DNA from: Strigops habroptila
Taxonomy: Eukaryota; Chordata; Aves; Psittaciformes; Psittacidae
Direction of reading: 5' to 3'
DNA length: 64,000 bases
NCBI RefSeq assembly: GCF_004027225.2
Contig: NC_044279.2
Coordinates: forward strand, 44,416,744 to 44,480,743
Shown: one piece after another, positions 35,901 to 50,416 of the stretch
How the letters are laid out: every line of letters begins with the position of its first letter
Numbering within the stretch: the stretch's first letter is position 1
The notes under the pieces: generated by a model
Database searches by the model: none
What the model saw: only the letters and a program-made list of their open reading frames with translations
Told to the model about the DNA's origin: nothing
Program-made: the position numbers and the translations under genes

Positions 35901-38391
35901 TCAGTGCCTATTTGGCACTTAACAGTCAGAGGTTAATTCACTATGTAAGAAATATATGTTTTATACGGTACTTAGATTTTCCATAAGTCACAATATCACT
36001 CTACATCAATAAGAAGTTCAGAGGTTGACTTTGTTACCTTAACCTTAGTTCAGAAGATAGAAATGGCTAAAAATAATTTTTCAGAGGTAATGTAGCTCCA
36101 TGTTGTCCCATACAGTCTTGGAGACTTAGGAGACTAGAAGATTTAAAGTATACATAAATGGCTGTCAGAAGGACAAAGTGTTGTGGGGTTTTCTCCCAGG
36201 AAGTCACACAAGGAGAGGAGTAGAGGACTCACTGTAGGTGTGAATTCCCTCACCAAGGTGATGTCTCCCAAACAGTCAAAGCTGATTACTATCAATCATC
36301 CTCCATTTGGTCTTCAGGGCAAAAGGGAAATGTAGACATAAAGTGCTGAAAGAATGAAATGCACAGATGCTGGACTTTGCTGGTCAACTGGCCTTCACAG
36401 CTGTGTTACCCTGTGACTGTATCTCTGGCATGGCTGGGGTTGGGCAGGGAATCACAACACTGGTATTTGTAGATGACTGGCAAGATGAGTTCATGAAAAA
36501 TAGTCATCTGCTGATGAACGGACTGTTTATTGGATTACTGGTTGAAACTTGAATATTTTTTTCCCCTATGTACAGTGAAATATTAAGCTATAAATATATA
36601 TATACACATACGTATATGTATTTGTTGCCTTAGAGATATATAGGTCAAAATCCTATAGCAAATGTATCCAAAGAATTACTTTTTTTAACATGAAGGTTAA
36701 AAGAGTATTCTTTTGAGCACGAAAGATTTTGAGACACTGTAAAAATCATTAAACCATTTAAAAAAAAAAAATCCTAAAAAATATTTTACCACCTTTCAAA
36801 ATTCTTCTTTAAAATTCTTTTAAAATCCTGTTTTCTGTTACCAATGAAGAGAAGAGGTATTTAAATTTATCCTCATTTAAAATATTTTAAATTTATGAAC
36901 TTCCAGTAAACCTAAATATTGGAGAAAATTATTGTGCCAATATAATGTATGAAAACATAAAATCTAATGGTGCAGTTGCAGTAACTGACTTGTGCCTACA
37001 TAGTTAATGTTTCTTTTACAACGCTTTTGTATGTAAGATGTATACAGTTGCAGCTTAATTTGTTATCCATGTGAAGAGTCTTGTGTTTAAGAATGATCTA
37101 TCCACATGAATAAAGAGATTTGGTTTTAGCAAATTCTGTGAAGATCCTTGTAAAGATCAAGCTGACAGTCACTGTGTAAATTTAAATCACTATATTAGAT
37201 CAATGAACCTAACAAACTGGTAATTTAGAAACTAAAATGTCTAATCAAAATGTACAGCAAGCTACTTCTACAAGACTCCTCTGTACTCTCAAATCTCACT
37301 ACGTACAGCAATGATTAAAGAATCCAGTGCAAACCCCATATTATTATTGTAATCCATAGATACCACTCTTACGCCATATTTGAATGTTTATTTTAATGAT
37401 GACATGACTAACTAGTCAAGCCCATTCATCCTAGTTAATAGTTGGTACAAAGCACATCTGAGAGTGTTGATGAACCCAGACATTTTCAAGGGTCATAGTA
37501 GTTAAAAATTCAGATAATGTGTTGTAATTTATAATCCTATTAGAGAAATATGTCAAATCTTGGGGAAAAAAAAAGAGGACTGGCAAAGAGATTGCTTTGT
37601 AGAAGGTGACTATTACATTTCATGTAGGTTTAGGTCTTCAGAAGTCTTAATTGGTTCATAATCTGAGCTATTGTAGCTTGCAACATAAATACTAACTATG
37701 TAAAATTTTAAAGGATCTTCCTAGTGAAAGTATTAAGGGCTGAAGTTCTCACACAATGACCAGAATTAACAAAAATATTCTCTACTGAGAGTCAATAGGT
37801 AAAATTGACTGAAATTCCACAAATCACACTGAAAAGAAAAACCACTGTAGATACACAGAACATGAGATCTCAGTGTATTGACACAAACATGGGAACGCCT
37901 TGCTCAGTCCATTTAGTGATTTGTGTATTTGATGAAGACAACTGGTGAGTAATACCTGAGAAACTACTGTTATATTTTATTTCTCTGCCCCATTGCTTCA
38001 CTCCATTACTCTAGTTCTCGAGAGGCACTTGTCTTAGAAGTGTTGTCTTAGTAATACTGAGCTAAGATGTTCCAATGGAAGATCATAGCATGGGACAGAA
38101 TGTGATGACCCCTGAAGAGATCTAAAGAAAACACATGAAGGGAGAAGATCATGATCTCTGCTGGGAATATTCTTGGGAAAGCATGAAAAAAAGTCAGGTT
38201 TGAGGAGGTTTCCATCCACAACATCAGCACAAACTACTAGTGGCTGGGAAGGCGTAAGAATGACTAAAACTCTTCGGAGCTGTGCAAAGGATGAAGCAGT
38301 CTGGGAAACAGTATGTGAAGGCACTCACTCAGTCCAAAACACTGCCTATCTTATCTGCCTGCACTACAGATACAACAAAAAAGGACATGCT

Positions 38392-38404
38392 CCCCCCCCC
38401 CCCC
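38392..38404. repeat. Poly-C run (C13)
   Basis: Thirteen consecutive C residues in otherwise AT-rich DNA; possibly of variable length. Confidence 0.9.
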
Positions 38405-40068
38405 ACCTTACATGTTGGGAAGCTGTTTGCTGGCTCTTTAAAAAGCTCTTTAAAAAGGTTTATTCTTTCTTCCTCAGTGAGACAGTGTTATTATGACACA
38501 AAATAGAGAAGATATGTATTAAGTGTGATCTTTCTTCTTTTAATGTTAAGCTTCTCTGCAAGGCAATAGACTGTACTTTTCCAGTCATTATTACAGCCAT
38601 TATTACATGAAATTAAGAAGATAATTGTAATATAGGTGTAATATTGACTTAGAACAGTCTATTAGGCTTCTCCATAACTTGAAGGGTTTGTAGAAGATTC
38701 AAAACACAAATGTGATCAATCTCTAATTCAGATCCAAATTGTAAGTCTAAACTGCTCCTAAACCAGAATGTCTTTCAAGTTAAGGATTAATTTGAGATAA
38801 TATTCAGTTCCAGAAAATATTTCAATTTTTCTTTTTATAGAATGGTTTCAGAAACGCCTCAGGCAAAGTCACTCATAAGATATTAGTGGCTTATTACAGA
38901 AACCTAGCATGAACCCTTTTTGCGAACAAATTTAGTATTTCTAGCTTTGAATGTTGCTGGTTTTCCACAATTCTTTTTCTTTCTCACATATGCTGCGCAT
39001 TCCATCTTTGTAGGATTCATTTGAAAACACATAGGATATAGTCCTGGAATTAACTTTTGACTTTTTGGGCCATTGATGTCATCCCCTGGGTATAACTACC
39101 TTTTTTTTTTTTTTTTTAATGGAATGAAATCTTTTATTGTATATTTCAGCCCTGACAAGTCCTTCCCGTTATAACCACATGAAGATTACCCACCATATCA
39201 CGCAGAAGACATCAACTTCCATTTGCAGGTAAAGGCGGGAGGTAAGAGAAATCCAATCTAATGCATGAGCCGCTACAGCCCATTCAAGAACTAAAGGGAC
39301 AAATAAGCATCACCAAACATATACTTGTGCAATATACGTCCTCCTGAGAGATAAGAATATGAATTACAATTTAATCTAAACATTAATATTTCAGAGCCAA
39401 TAATTATATGTCCTCTCTCATTAAGGGCTAGAGCAAAATATTCAACCTACGATTACATTATGCATCTTCGGACTAAGGACCATGTTGTCCTGTGTTTTCC
39501 TAACACAAATTCACAGCACAGGCAGATCCAAAATTCTTCTAGGGATGGCAAGGCACTTGATAATATATGTTGTTGGATATATGTCTAGTCCTTGTAATGG
39601 AATATCTGCCTTTACATAAGTTTTCTGCATATGAAAAGAAGTAATTCTGTAAATATGCATTTTGTTTTATTTTAAACATATTCAAAAAAATCTTTCCCTG
39701 ATTCAGTAAACAGGTTTTTATGAGATAAATTAAGATATAATGGGCTAATTTAAAATAAACCCTTAGCCATTCTGATAGTGCTGGTTTAAGAATGCTGTTA
39801 TTAGGAAAAGAAAATTTTGTCACTAGTTTTTTTCTAGCAATTGATTAAAGAAGAATTTTCAAATTAGGATAATGAATAATGGTTTCTCATATATTTTTCC
39901 CGTAAATATGGGGAAGAATACATCACAAAAAGAACATACAAATCCTACCCCAAATTGAATTATCTGATTTAAAATGTAATCTGTTCTGTTGTGCTGCTGA
40001 ATGTAATTACTCCAATAACAAGCATAGCAGAGAATAAGGCATACATCTTCATCTTCTCTTCTCTGTGT

Positions 40069-40340
40069 TAGAGAGGATTCTCTGCTCACTGCTCCAGCTG
40101 AAGTGTGTGGGACAGCCTCTGAAGGGGAGTAGAAAGTGTGCTGGTCACAGATTCCACATCCTGTTCTCTGCCAAGTCTGCTATGAGGATAGGCAGGTGCA
40201 GCAGACCATTGGACAGCTGCCGATGCTTCAGTAACTCCAGCATGGAGGTGATGATGTCTGACTTGTTTTCTGCTGCCGAAACCATGGGGGAAAGAGTTCA
40301 TGGCAGAGGATGGGGTGAGCGTCTGGGAGCTAGCTTGTAA
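40069..40340 (-). other. GC-richer patch with a short protein-like minus frame
   Basis: The minus strand has an ATG-initiated frame from 40285 down to a TGA at 40145 (46 residues). Its composition is protein-like: a charged start (SAAENKSD), an amphipathic Leu-rich stretch (SMLELLKHRQL) and a second Leu/Ile stretch (LLHLPILIADLAENR). Other frames across the same patch are also open (106 codons minus at 40086-40406; 91 codons plus at 40065-40340). I do not recognise the protein, there is no clean splice acceptor/donor pair around it, and the frame closes 12 nt upstream of the ATG. It could be a relic exon, a retrocopy fragment or chance. Confidence 0.25.
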
Positions 40341-43300
40341 GAGCAAACTGTTATGAAAGCAGAGATTTGTTTTCTGATCCTTCACAATTTCCTCCAAGAG
40401 TGACAAGCATAGCTTTTCACTTTTCTCTTATTCTGAGATAGCAATGTACTGCAGTAGTGACAAATTTTCCCCTTTTCCTGGCATTTCAGCTTGGCTGATA
40501 GTCTGTTGCCCCGTTCTCTCCATGTTGACGATTACCATTGTCTTATTGCAAACTTCATGATACTTACTATTTTTTAAGTTCTTTCTCCAAAATATTATGA
40601 TGAGGTGAAAATTTAAGCTTTGCTTAATAATAGTTTACTGCTCTAATCCTACCATACATGTAAAAGAGCTTGAACATGAAACCTCTGAGTCTGAAGACTC
40701 AGAAAGCATAAATCAAAAAAAAATTAAAACTGTTTCTTTTCCTCCTTTTTTTCCCCCTTTTTTTTTTTTTAAATCTTCTGAATGTCAAGGCAGGCAAATC
40801 GTATTTTCAGCCTTACTTGTGATTTCCACATGCTTGGAGACAGTAAGATTAACCTACCTTGCCACCCATCCACTTCCTGACCAGCTGCATCAGCAAAACA
40901 AGACAGACACAGGTATACTGCTACCGTTACCTCTGGGACCCAGCATTATACATGTGGCCCTGCAGTGCAATGGCCATTCTTTCAAAGATGGAACAGAAAT
41001 TGTTCCTTCTTCCTAAAACCCTGCAGCTGTAGATGGTGATAATTCAGTGGTAAAAGCACTTGCACTTACTTGCCTCAGGGCTGTTTTATAATCTACCAAT
41101 CCTCCAGCTGCATCTGGGGCTCTGCCTACCACTCATTAAGTTTCCAAGAGAGTGTGTGAGAGGGCAGACTTCACCTCTGCCTTTGGAATAGCAATGCTCT
41201 GAAAGAAAATAATCCAGATTCAGTGGACCACAAACAGGTGGCAAGTGGAAGCTTGAGCTTGACTGTCCCATCCAGTGACTAGGATACTCTCCCAGGAGTG
41301 ACCTAGTTCTTAAATGGGCTGTTAAACCTACTTATTTACTTCTACTTACTGCTGTGTCTTATTTCAGAAGTATGTACCACCTCTGCGTACTCAGTCACAC
41401 AGGAAACTTCTGCTGCTTTTCTCCTCTCTATCACAGAGAAAAAATTAGATATTGAAAGTGTTCAAACTTCTTCAGCTGAAAATGAGATTGATTACCCTTT
41501 TTATTCTTCCCTTCCCCTATTTGAACTCTGTTGCTCTTGGCCTGCATGTCCCTACCTCTGAGCTCAGTCTGGGATTATTCCTTCCCTTTTGGGTGCTACT
41601 TTGTCATGGTGAGAGCAGAGGCAAAGTGGAGAAAGGAGAAAGTTGCTAATTTGGCACAAAACGAACCCATGATCCCACTACTTTTCTCTGTCCCATTCTG
41701 CAGACATCCACATCCTTGTCCTGCCTTCACCACCAGTTTGCAAGCACTCACAAGTCCTCCATATGCTGGGTGAGTGTCCAGTTGCACCCACAGATTTGTT
41801 TGGTTGGACCCCCACATGGGCAGTGAGCTCTGAGGTCACTGGCTGTGTTGAGCCCCCTCAGCGGGTGAGACCTAGCTAGCGAATTCTGATCAGGCTTAGA
41901 AACAAGTAATGATCTGAGCTTTGGTTCCGAAGATGGATGAACCTCATAATATAGTTAAAAGAAAGCAAGAAGAATCTAATGATTTTTTAGAACCATGGTT
42001 TTGGTTTTCTATAGTGTCTGTGCTTGTTTCTTTTCTCTGATATGAACTTTAGTGAAATTTAGATACTTTTATTTGTTTAAAGTTTGGATTATCATGTTAC
42101 TTGTTAACCTGAGGGCAGTTGGCTGATCCTGTAAGCCTGGTTATTGCTCATTCTGTTCAAAACTCAAGACTTTTCCTGTACTTACAGGTGTTATCATTGT
42201 CAAATATTAAATGATATGCTGAACCATTGTGAAACAATGTGTCTCATGGCACATCTGTCAGTGGGCATATTTAACTGGTTTGGGGTTTGTATTTTTTAAG
42301 AATAAATTGCATTTCCTAGTCCTAGTTCTTTATAACTGAAACTATTTCAATTATAATAAAGTCTCATCAAGCTACTGTAAAAATAGATGTAAAGAGGCTA
42401 ATACAACACCATTCATAAAAGGATAGAAAAAGCACTGAGAATACAAGAATGTAATTCATTCTTTGACGAATAGGAGTAAAATTGGCTACTAAAGCTATGA
42501 GTTTTACATTCTTTGACATTCAGATATCAACCTGCTATTTGTTTTGAACTCCTGAATCATTTGAAAATAAATTTGTAGAGGAATTTAGAAAAGTAGTTTA
42601 GGAAGGGCAAGTTTGTCACAGATGTTTTCATGGTATTATTTTTGGTTTTACTTCTCAGGATTTTTCTCCATGGGACAACGTAATTTTGGGATTTTGACTT
42701 GTTTCAACTCCATTTAAAATGCGTAGCTTTACTGAAATTAAAAGCAGAACACTCCCCCAACTAAATAAGGGCTGTGATTCCCCCTCATCTATTTTATGGC
42801 ATTACCTCTTATGTTTTTAGGTAAGCATAATTTTTCAACTTTAACTTCTAAAAGAGGAGAAAGCTTGTTGTTGACCCCTGATGGTGGAGTCCAGAACCGT
42901 GGCAGAAAGATCCAGAGAGTAATGTCAATACATAACTGATTTCAAACGTGTTTTACAAATACCTGGGTGTTTATTAAAACTTCTTGGGCTCATGGGAGAA
43001 ATGCAGCTTAATATTCCATATTTCAGGGATTTTGAGGATTTAAAAATTTTCAGTAGATATACAGAAGTAACTGAAACTTGCTGGTTTAATGGCTAAGCAG
43101 TTTCTGGGAGAAAAATATTGTTTACTGTAAACAGATCTTTCAGTAGCAGAGATGTGGCAGAGACCCAATCTTGTGTTAATGCACAGGACAGGTATAGTGA
43201 AATTTCATTTCCAAGTCATTGCTACCAAACCTTAAAATCATTAATGGTGACTTTAATGGTGAAGAATCCAACAGAACTGTGGCAAGTCTGCCATGTGAAT

Positions 43301-45637
43301 AGAAATCATGCAGAAATACTATACTTCTGGTTTATTGAAAGTAGAAGAAAGAGTGTGTCCTGTTCAGGAAACTGACTTGGAGCTACAGCAGGAACATATA
43401 GATGCTTGTCTGTTGAGCATAAAGCTTGGGCTGAATGCGGCCTCATCTATTTCAGTGGAGTTGACCTTCTCATCCTAGGGTTTGATTGTGTTTCTGTAGC
43501 TGCTGATGCAAGAAAATCGTTGGGAGCTGCTGTTAGTCTACTGCCCTTAAGGCTAGTTTATAATTCTTGAAGACAATTACAAGATACGTTAAACTATTAT
43601 GTGATGTTATTTGAACAGGTTAGAACTCATTAGAAACCACATAAAAACTTCTTTCATTAATGCCATGAAACAATCCCATACCTCATTTTAGTGTCCCAGG
43701 CAAATTTCTCTGCTTTTACAAACATACCCTCACATGCACAGTACTGGCCTACAATTACAGCCAAGTGGATTAAGTATAAATTCAAATTCATTAGATTTAG
43801 GTTATAATTCCATTCACTGCCATTAAGGTGTAGGTTAGGGAACAAACTCTTAGTAGGGATGCCTAGATCTTTTTTGATTCTTCACTCCCTGTTCAAACCT
43901 GCTTGCTCTTGCTGCTACATTGCTTACTGTGCTCTGCCAGCTGCCCAGACTCTTGCATAATGTGTATCCATGGCCTGAGCCTCTGTGTGTGATCTTACAG
44001 AAATCATTTACACTTTCTGAACAGCAGTTCATAGTCATCAAGGAGTGCGAGGAAACTTCTGTTATTATGTGTATTTACAATTTGTCTGCAAGATAGTCTT
44101 CATAGATGACTATTGAGTGCTTAGCTGGCTGACCTTCCATCACAGCTCAATAAAATATCCTGTGGAGTTAGTTGCTGATGACTTTTCTCACATTTAGAAG
44201 CTCTGTTTCATACAGATTTCGCAGTTGTTTTCTTCCATTTTGCATGAAGTAAAAGTTTGGGGATTAAATATATTTATTTATTCTATGAAACAGCATGCTT
44301 AAGTGCATTTAAATGTCAAAAGACAAAGTTTTTAAATGCAAAAATTAATAACTGATGTCTCCATCTCTTAAGTAGTAGAATTAAAAAAAAAAAAAAGAAA
44401 ATTAGAAAAAACATTCATGCCATGAATTACAGTAAAGAACTTGAAACTACAGAGCAAGGAAATAGAATACTAACACACCTTTGATTTGGGAAGCATCTGT
44501 CCTGACATGCCACTTGGCCCACTCAAGTAAGGGAGACAAAAACTATGCAAATTTGTAGCACTCCATTAGTTATACAAGTCTTAGACGTGAGATTATAGCA
44601 ATAAGCAGGTTCTGACAGTAAAATTTCAACAGGGTTACAGTTCCTATATCTCTTAGTTACATCTTGAATGCTTGTTTTACCTTCACCTTCAATCAGAAGG
44701 AAGCAAAACAGAAGTGTTGGTGATTTCTGCCTCTAAAGTGGCAGAGCTGAGCTGCAGGTTTCCATTTCCTTCATGAAACAGGAGGATTACAGGAAGAAAA
44801 CTGAAAAGTAAGCATTGGTGTCAGGGTCCTTCTGAGATTATGTATCTCTTTGGCTGTGGAGAAAAAAATCTGTTTGAGTAATAAGAAAAAAATCCAGCTA
44901 CCTTGAAAGATGGCGTCAAAGCTTTTCTGATTTGAATCAAAGCTGACCACTATTAATATAATCCTCCAAACAGAGTAGCTGATTGATATGTAAAAAAAAG
45001 TATTTTTCAGTTTGTCAGTGTTCACACTTCCAGAGGAGTTCTCGTGACAAAGGACTTATCTAGAAAAAATCTGTAAATCTAATTAGTTATAATGATCTTA
45101 AACATTTTTATTTTGGACATCTTACCTGACCTGGTTCTCCAGCCTTTGAGGTGAACTTGTCAAGAATATTCATAATTTCTATGAAACATAAGGTCAGAAG
45201 TCATATTTAAGCTTTGAAAAGACAACAATTCAGATTTAACCTTGAAACTCCCCCTCTCTTGCCATTACTGGATGTCAGAATTCCTAAGAAAACCAAGTGA
45301 TTATGTATCTTTTGCTATCTTGTAAAGTAACTACTTTCTTTGAATCACAGACTGTAAAAATATATCTTGTGTTGGGCTTTCCTTCATTGTTTGAGGGCTA
45401 AATTCAATTAGAAACCAGTCTGTATTCTACCCACCATGAGTAAGTTAGTTTAACATTCAAATGACCTCGCCACCAGAATCCTCTGTCAGCATGGGGATAT
45501 TGCAATCAATAGTCTCTTTCTTTCAACAGTTTTTTAAAGGCAGTTTTGCATAACAAGGCAAAAGTAAACAGCTAAAAATACAAGAGATGTCAACCTGGAA
45601 CCATAAAATAATCTTGAAATTTACTCCACTATACTGT

Positions 45638-46772
45638 CATAGCATCATAGAATCATAAAATAGTTAAGGTTGGAAAGGACCTTAAGATCATCTAGTTCCA
45701 ACCCCCCAGCAATGGGCAGGGACACCTTGCACCAAACCATGTCACCCAAGGCTCTGTCCAATCTGGCCTTGAACACCATCAGGGAGGGAGCATTCACAAC
45801 TTCCTTGGGCAACCCATTTAAGTGCCTCACCACCCTCACCGTAAAGAACTTCTTCCTTATATCTAATCTAAACTTCCCCTGTTTAAGTTTGAAGCTATCA
45901 CCCCTTGTCCTACCACTACAGTCCCCAAGGAAGAGTCCCTCCCCCTCCCCACTTATAGGCCCCCTTCGGATACTGGAAGGCTGCTATGAGGTCTCCACGC
46001 AGCCTTCTCTTCTCCAGGCTGAACAGCCCCAACTCTCTCAGCCTGTCTTCATACAGGAGGTGCTCTAGCCCCCTTGTCATCCTCGTGGCCCTCCTCTGGA
46101 CTTGCTCCAACAGCTCCATGTCTTTCTTGTGTTGAGGACACCAGAACTGTACACAATACTCCAAGTGAGGTCTCACAAGAGCAGAGTAGAGGGGCAGGAT
46201 CACCTCCTTCGACCTGCTGGTCACGCTTCTTTTGATGCAGCCCAGGATATGGTTGGCTTTCTGGGCTGCAAGCGCACACTGCCGGCTCATGTTAAACTTC
46301 TCATCAACCAACACCCCCAAGTCCTTCTCCACAGGGCTGCTCTGAATCTCTTCTCCGCCCAATCTGTAGCAGTGCCTGGGATTGCCCTGACCCAGGTGTA
46401 GGACCTTGCACTTGGCTTGGTTAAACTTCATAAGGTTGGCATCGGCCCACCTCACAAGCGTGTCAAGGTCCCTCTGGATGGCATCCCCTCCCTCCAGCAT
46501 ATCAACCGAACCACACAGCTTGGTGTCGTTGGCAAACTTGCTGAGGGCGCACTCAATACCACTATCCCTGTCACCAACAAAGACGTTGAACAAGACAGGT
46601 CCCAACACCGATCCCTGAGGGACACCACTCGTTATACTGTTTTCCAACTGGACATTGAGCCATTGACCACAACTTTTTGCGAGCTGCCATCCAGATAGTT
46701 CTTTATCCACCGAGTGGTCCCTCTACCAAATTGATGTCTCTCCAATTTAGAGACAAGGATGTCGTGGTCATC
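45638..46772 (-). mobile_element. Long CR1 LINE copy: RT domain to 3' end, inactivated
   Basis: This is the longest CR1 copy here. On the minus strand it begins near 46772 in the RT domain ([15 protein letters not shown]), runs through the YLDG and [11 protein letters not shown] region, then [58 protein letters not shown] and [13 protein letters not shown], to the C-terminal tail and the 3' UTR ending in reversed ATTCTATG units at 45638-45655. A frame of 264 codons (46710-45916) covers most of it. Two lesions stand out: an apparent 2-bp insertion near 46633-46637 that shifts the upstream [11 protein letters not shown] part out of frame, and replacement of the first Asp of the FADD catalytic box by Asn (codon 46530-46528). 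The tail frame (45839-45645) is separate from the main frame. The copy is non-autonomous. Confidence 0.96.
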
Positions 46773-49700
46773 TGACAGTACATTCTTTAGAAGAATTATA
46801 TTTTCTGTACTTTCATAAACTCCTTGATTTTTTATGCCAGATACTAGTGAAATGTCTACAGGCATTTCCCCTAACAATACAGTATTAAAATGCATTTGGT
46901 AAAATGCCTTGGTAATAGAAACAGAAATGCTCTCCAAACTTGTGGTTTTTTAGGCTGGATTTACTATTGATGGTATAAGCCTTTTGCAAATCTGTGGATG
47001 AATCTGTCTGGCCCTCGTCTGGATTTAACCAGCTTCAACAAAAGAGCTGAACACCTTTCTCACTGATAGGGAGCAGAAGCACTGATTGTTGCTAATAGGA
47101 GTAGACATAGCCTGCTGATGGCTGGATTTTAAGCAGCTGCACTTGAATTTCATAAATGAATTTATTGTGATCCTAATGTGAATTTTGACTTTTACTGTTG
47201 GAGAACCCAACTCAAGTAACCTTACTAGTAACAGTGGAACTATTATTTATTACAGTAGTGCATAATGATTCCCAACAAAGACCACCAAACAAATACACAG
47301 AGTTAAAAACCAAGCCCTATATCCGAAAGGCATAAGATTTAAAACAAGTCAGACAAATGAAGGCAAAAAGGAAGTGGTGTTATTACGTTTTACAGAGGGG
47401 GATTTTGAACAATAAGAGATGAAAAGATTGCCTATAATGGCCCAATATGTTGATGGCTAAGAAGAAAAATGAATCAAGAATTTCTGACTCTCTGTCTATT
47501 GTCCTAAGTACAGCACTTTAAAGCGGATTTCAATGCTTTATTGGTAAATCAAGATCCAGCTAAGGGTGGTCTTGGATAACTTTTTTAGCTTAAACTTCTC
47601 CTTTCCATTTGTGTTTCTAATAATCCTCACAATAGTTTATCCTACCCGTGCATAACCCATTCTGTATATCCCATGATATATTTTACCAAAAATACAGTTT
47701 AAAGGAGTTCTTATCCCACTTTGACACATGAACAAATATTCGTGTATTGTTACAAAGGCAGCAAAGGGAATATATACCTTCAGTTCTTTAGACATTCCTC
47801 TCTTCTCCAAAAAAGCTGGAGAAAGCATTGTGATTCAGGCTCTGCTCTTACTAGAGCTGTTGTTCAACTTGAGGAACACCACTAAACATGATGGAGTTAG
47901 ACCCATGTGAACTGGTGTGAAGTGAAGAAGAACCTGGCCTTTCTCTTCCTGAGGAATTCCTCTTTGGCTGTTACAGCTATAGAGGACACAATGAAATGTG
48001 TGCAATGCAAAGAAGCCAATTACAACATTGTTTGAAAAAAAGACATATATCCATGAGGCACTTAAAATCAATATGTCTTTGAGGGAGAGGAAAATGAAAA
48101 GACTATCAATAAATATGAAGAAATATTCCAGTGGCCTTTTCCCCCTTCATGTTTGCAGAGTTGTGCCAACATTCTAAATGTGTTGGCTCTTAGATTTTTC
48201 ATTTGTATTTATTATTTCTGCAAAACACAGTAAGTCTGTGTAGGGAAAAAAAAAAATTAAAAAAAATCACTGCCTGGAGGTTTTGAGCTGGTGTGTAGAA
48301 GCAAGAGTCAGTAAGAAATCTGTAATCTTCAGCAGGAATATGACACAGCACTTTGGAAAGAGCATATCAGTGACTCTGCTATTTGCTTTTAAAATATTGG
48401 ACTACCTCTTTTAGCTTAGTTTCTGTAAAACATAACTAATTTCTAACATGTGGATCAGACCCTTAGCTATTGTGAATTCCCACAGATGATTGAATTTACT
48501 GTTGAGGATTTGCAAATTAATAGTGCACACACCTATCTGTCAGAAGTAATGAAAAAGAATACTTTCTAGTAAAGGAAAATAATATAAGTATTTAAAGTTA
48601 TTTATATACAGTCATAACACAATGTAATGACTGTGGAGAACATGACATGCAGAGCTATAGAGCAGCAGCTTTAGGAGGTGTGCTAACAGACTAACTCTTC
48701 AGTGGCATTTCTTAGGAAAATCAGACCTGATTGCACAGCCATGCTGTAACAGTATGCCTGTGAGAGCGCACATGGGTACAAGTGTGTGTGCGGGGATATG
48801 CAGACACATCCTTGTCTAAGAGTCGAACTGTCATTCCATCCCCCATCTGTTGCCACTCTCAAGTAGACTTTCCAGAGGATGGTTTGAAAGGTTTGAAAAT
48901 CTTAAGTTTCCTACCATAGTAAAGAAACAAGATGACTAAGGATAGGAGAAAGTCTCTTAAAGGAAGGGCTGATACATAAACATACGCTTGATTAGTAACC
49001 AAAGACATTAGACAGAAAAGAAATGGTCAGAATGCCTAAGAACTAGGGCTTGCTTAGGAGTAACAAAATGCATGAGAAATTGAGATTGGTGACATTTAAA
49101 TTGTACTTCTTGTTGCCTTTACTTTCTGTGGTGAATGTAGAGATGCTACCAAAAGTTTATATTCCATTCCTTTGAGCTGCTCAACTAATGATTCATATCT
49201 GTGTCTGAATTAGCAAAGGAAGCAAGATGTTTTCACGGGAATATTGAAAGTGTATCTAATCCATTGAAGCATATGAAACATCACTCTGATAATGACTGAT
49301 GAATGGAGTTACTCGTAAATAAGAGCATGATGGATGTGATACGAGAAAGAGGAACCAGCCCAGGAGTACTGGAGGTGAAGGTAGTGAAGGTTGTTCATCA
49401 AATAATTCAGCAATGAATCCTGGTTCAGACTCAAGAGCCATTGGGAAATGCTTCATTTATGCTCAACAACAATTATTTTTTTTTTCCCCAAAACCATAGC
49501 TATTAAATGAAACAGTGCTTTGCCAAGCTGTGTGCAGACTTTGAAGAACCACAATCAGTTCAACATAGGCACTCAAAAATGTGGATGTTTCCATCTGCAG
49601 TCAAACTAGAATGATGTTGTTCAAGATCATACACTCACTGTCAATTCATGGTGTTTATAAATAATATAGTATCTAAGAATCATGTGCTGTACTAGACTTC

Positions 49701-50385
49701 AATACTTAAGATTGACATCTGCAAACTATATTAAGATAGGATAGCCAAGTAGTAAACCTCTGGCTTCCCCAACATTGGGAAAGCACGGGACTACAGGCAG
49801 AGATCTAGTTAGGACTAAATCTCAAGAAACAGTAAACCATCTGCATGAGATAGACTTGGCACTGTTCAGTGTTGCAGTAGTGAGCTTGGTCGTACCTGTA
49901 AAACAGTCAGGTGCAGTTGAGAACCCAAACAGTGATACAAATTTAAACCAGCTGCAGCTAGACCAAAACCACAATTTGCGGTCCAAGTCAAGCCAAGCAA
50001 AGTGCCAACAAAACATGAGATTTTGTCAATTTTTACAAGCTTTTTAAAAATTCAGTCTGTTGTTTCCCTCCCCTGCAACCATTTTTAAGACCGTATGTTT
50101 TCTTGTATGCTTTTGTTTTCAGTCAGGACTACACATGAACTTTGAATGAAAACAACTGTTCTCACAAGAGAATCTAGAACTTTAAGAAATATATCAAGTA
50201 TTATCTCACACTCTACAACTATTAAAGGCCTTAATTAAAATAAAGCCAAAGTGTAAAATGTGTTTACATAAAAAACAACACTTACTGTAAGTTAATTTTA
50301 TAGGTACTTTCCAGTAGTTCAAGACTTTAGAACTGCCAGTGCATGAGAACAAAGATTTTTATTTGCAGATGAAAATTTTAAATGT

Positions 50386-50416
50386 CATTTTAAAGCATTT
50401 TAAAGCATTTTAAAAG
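50386..50416. repeat. Three tandem CATTTTAAAG units
   Basis: The 10-bp unit occurs three times in succession (50386, 50396, 50406); the last copy has one extra A. Confidence 0.9.

Larger units (their letters stand above)
32984..45637. other. Long intergenic block, no gene recognised
   Basis: No coding family, CpG-rich promoter or RNA gene is seen in about 12.6 kb. It holds an A13 run at about 35702, a C13 run at 38392-38404, a T16-like run at about 39102, and a GC-richer patch at 40069-40340 (listed separately). A weak SINE-like phrase, 'ATTCAGTGGTAAAAGCACTT' at about 41042, may be another worn copy of the tRNA-like repeat. The open frame at 38173-38496 (107 codons) crosses the poly-C run and has no recognisable domain. 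Confidence 0.55.
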
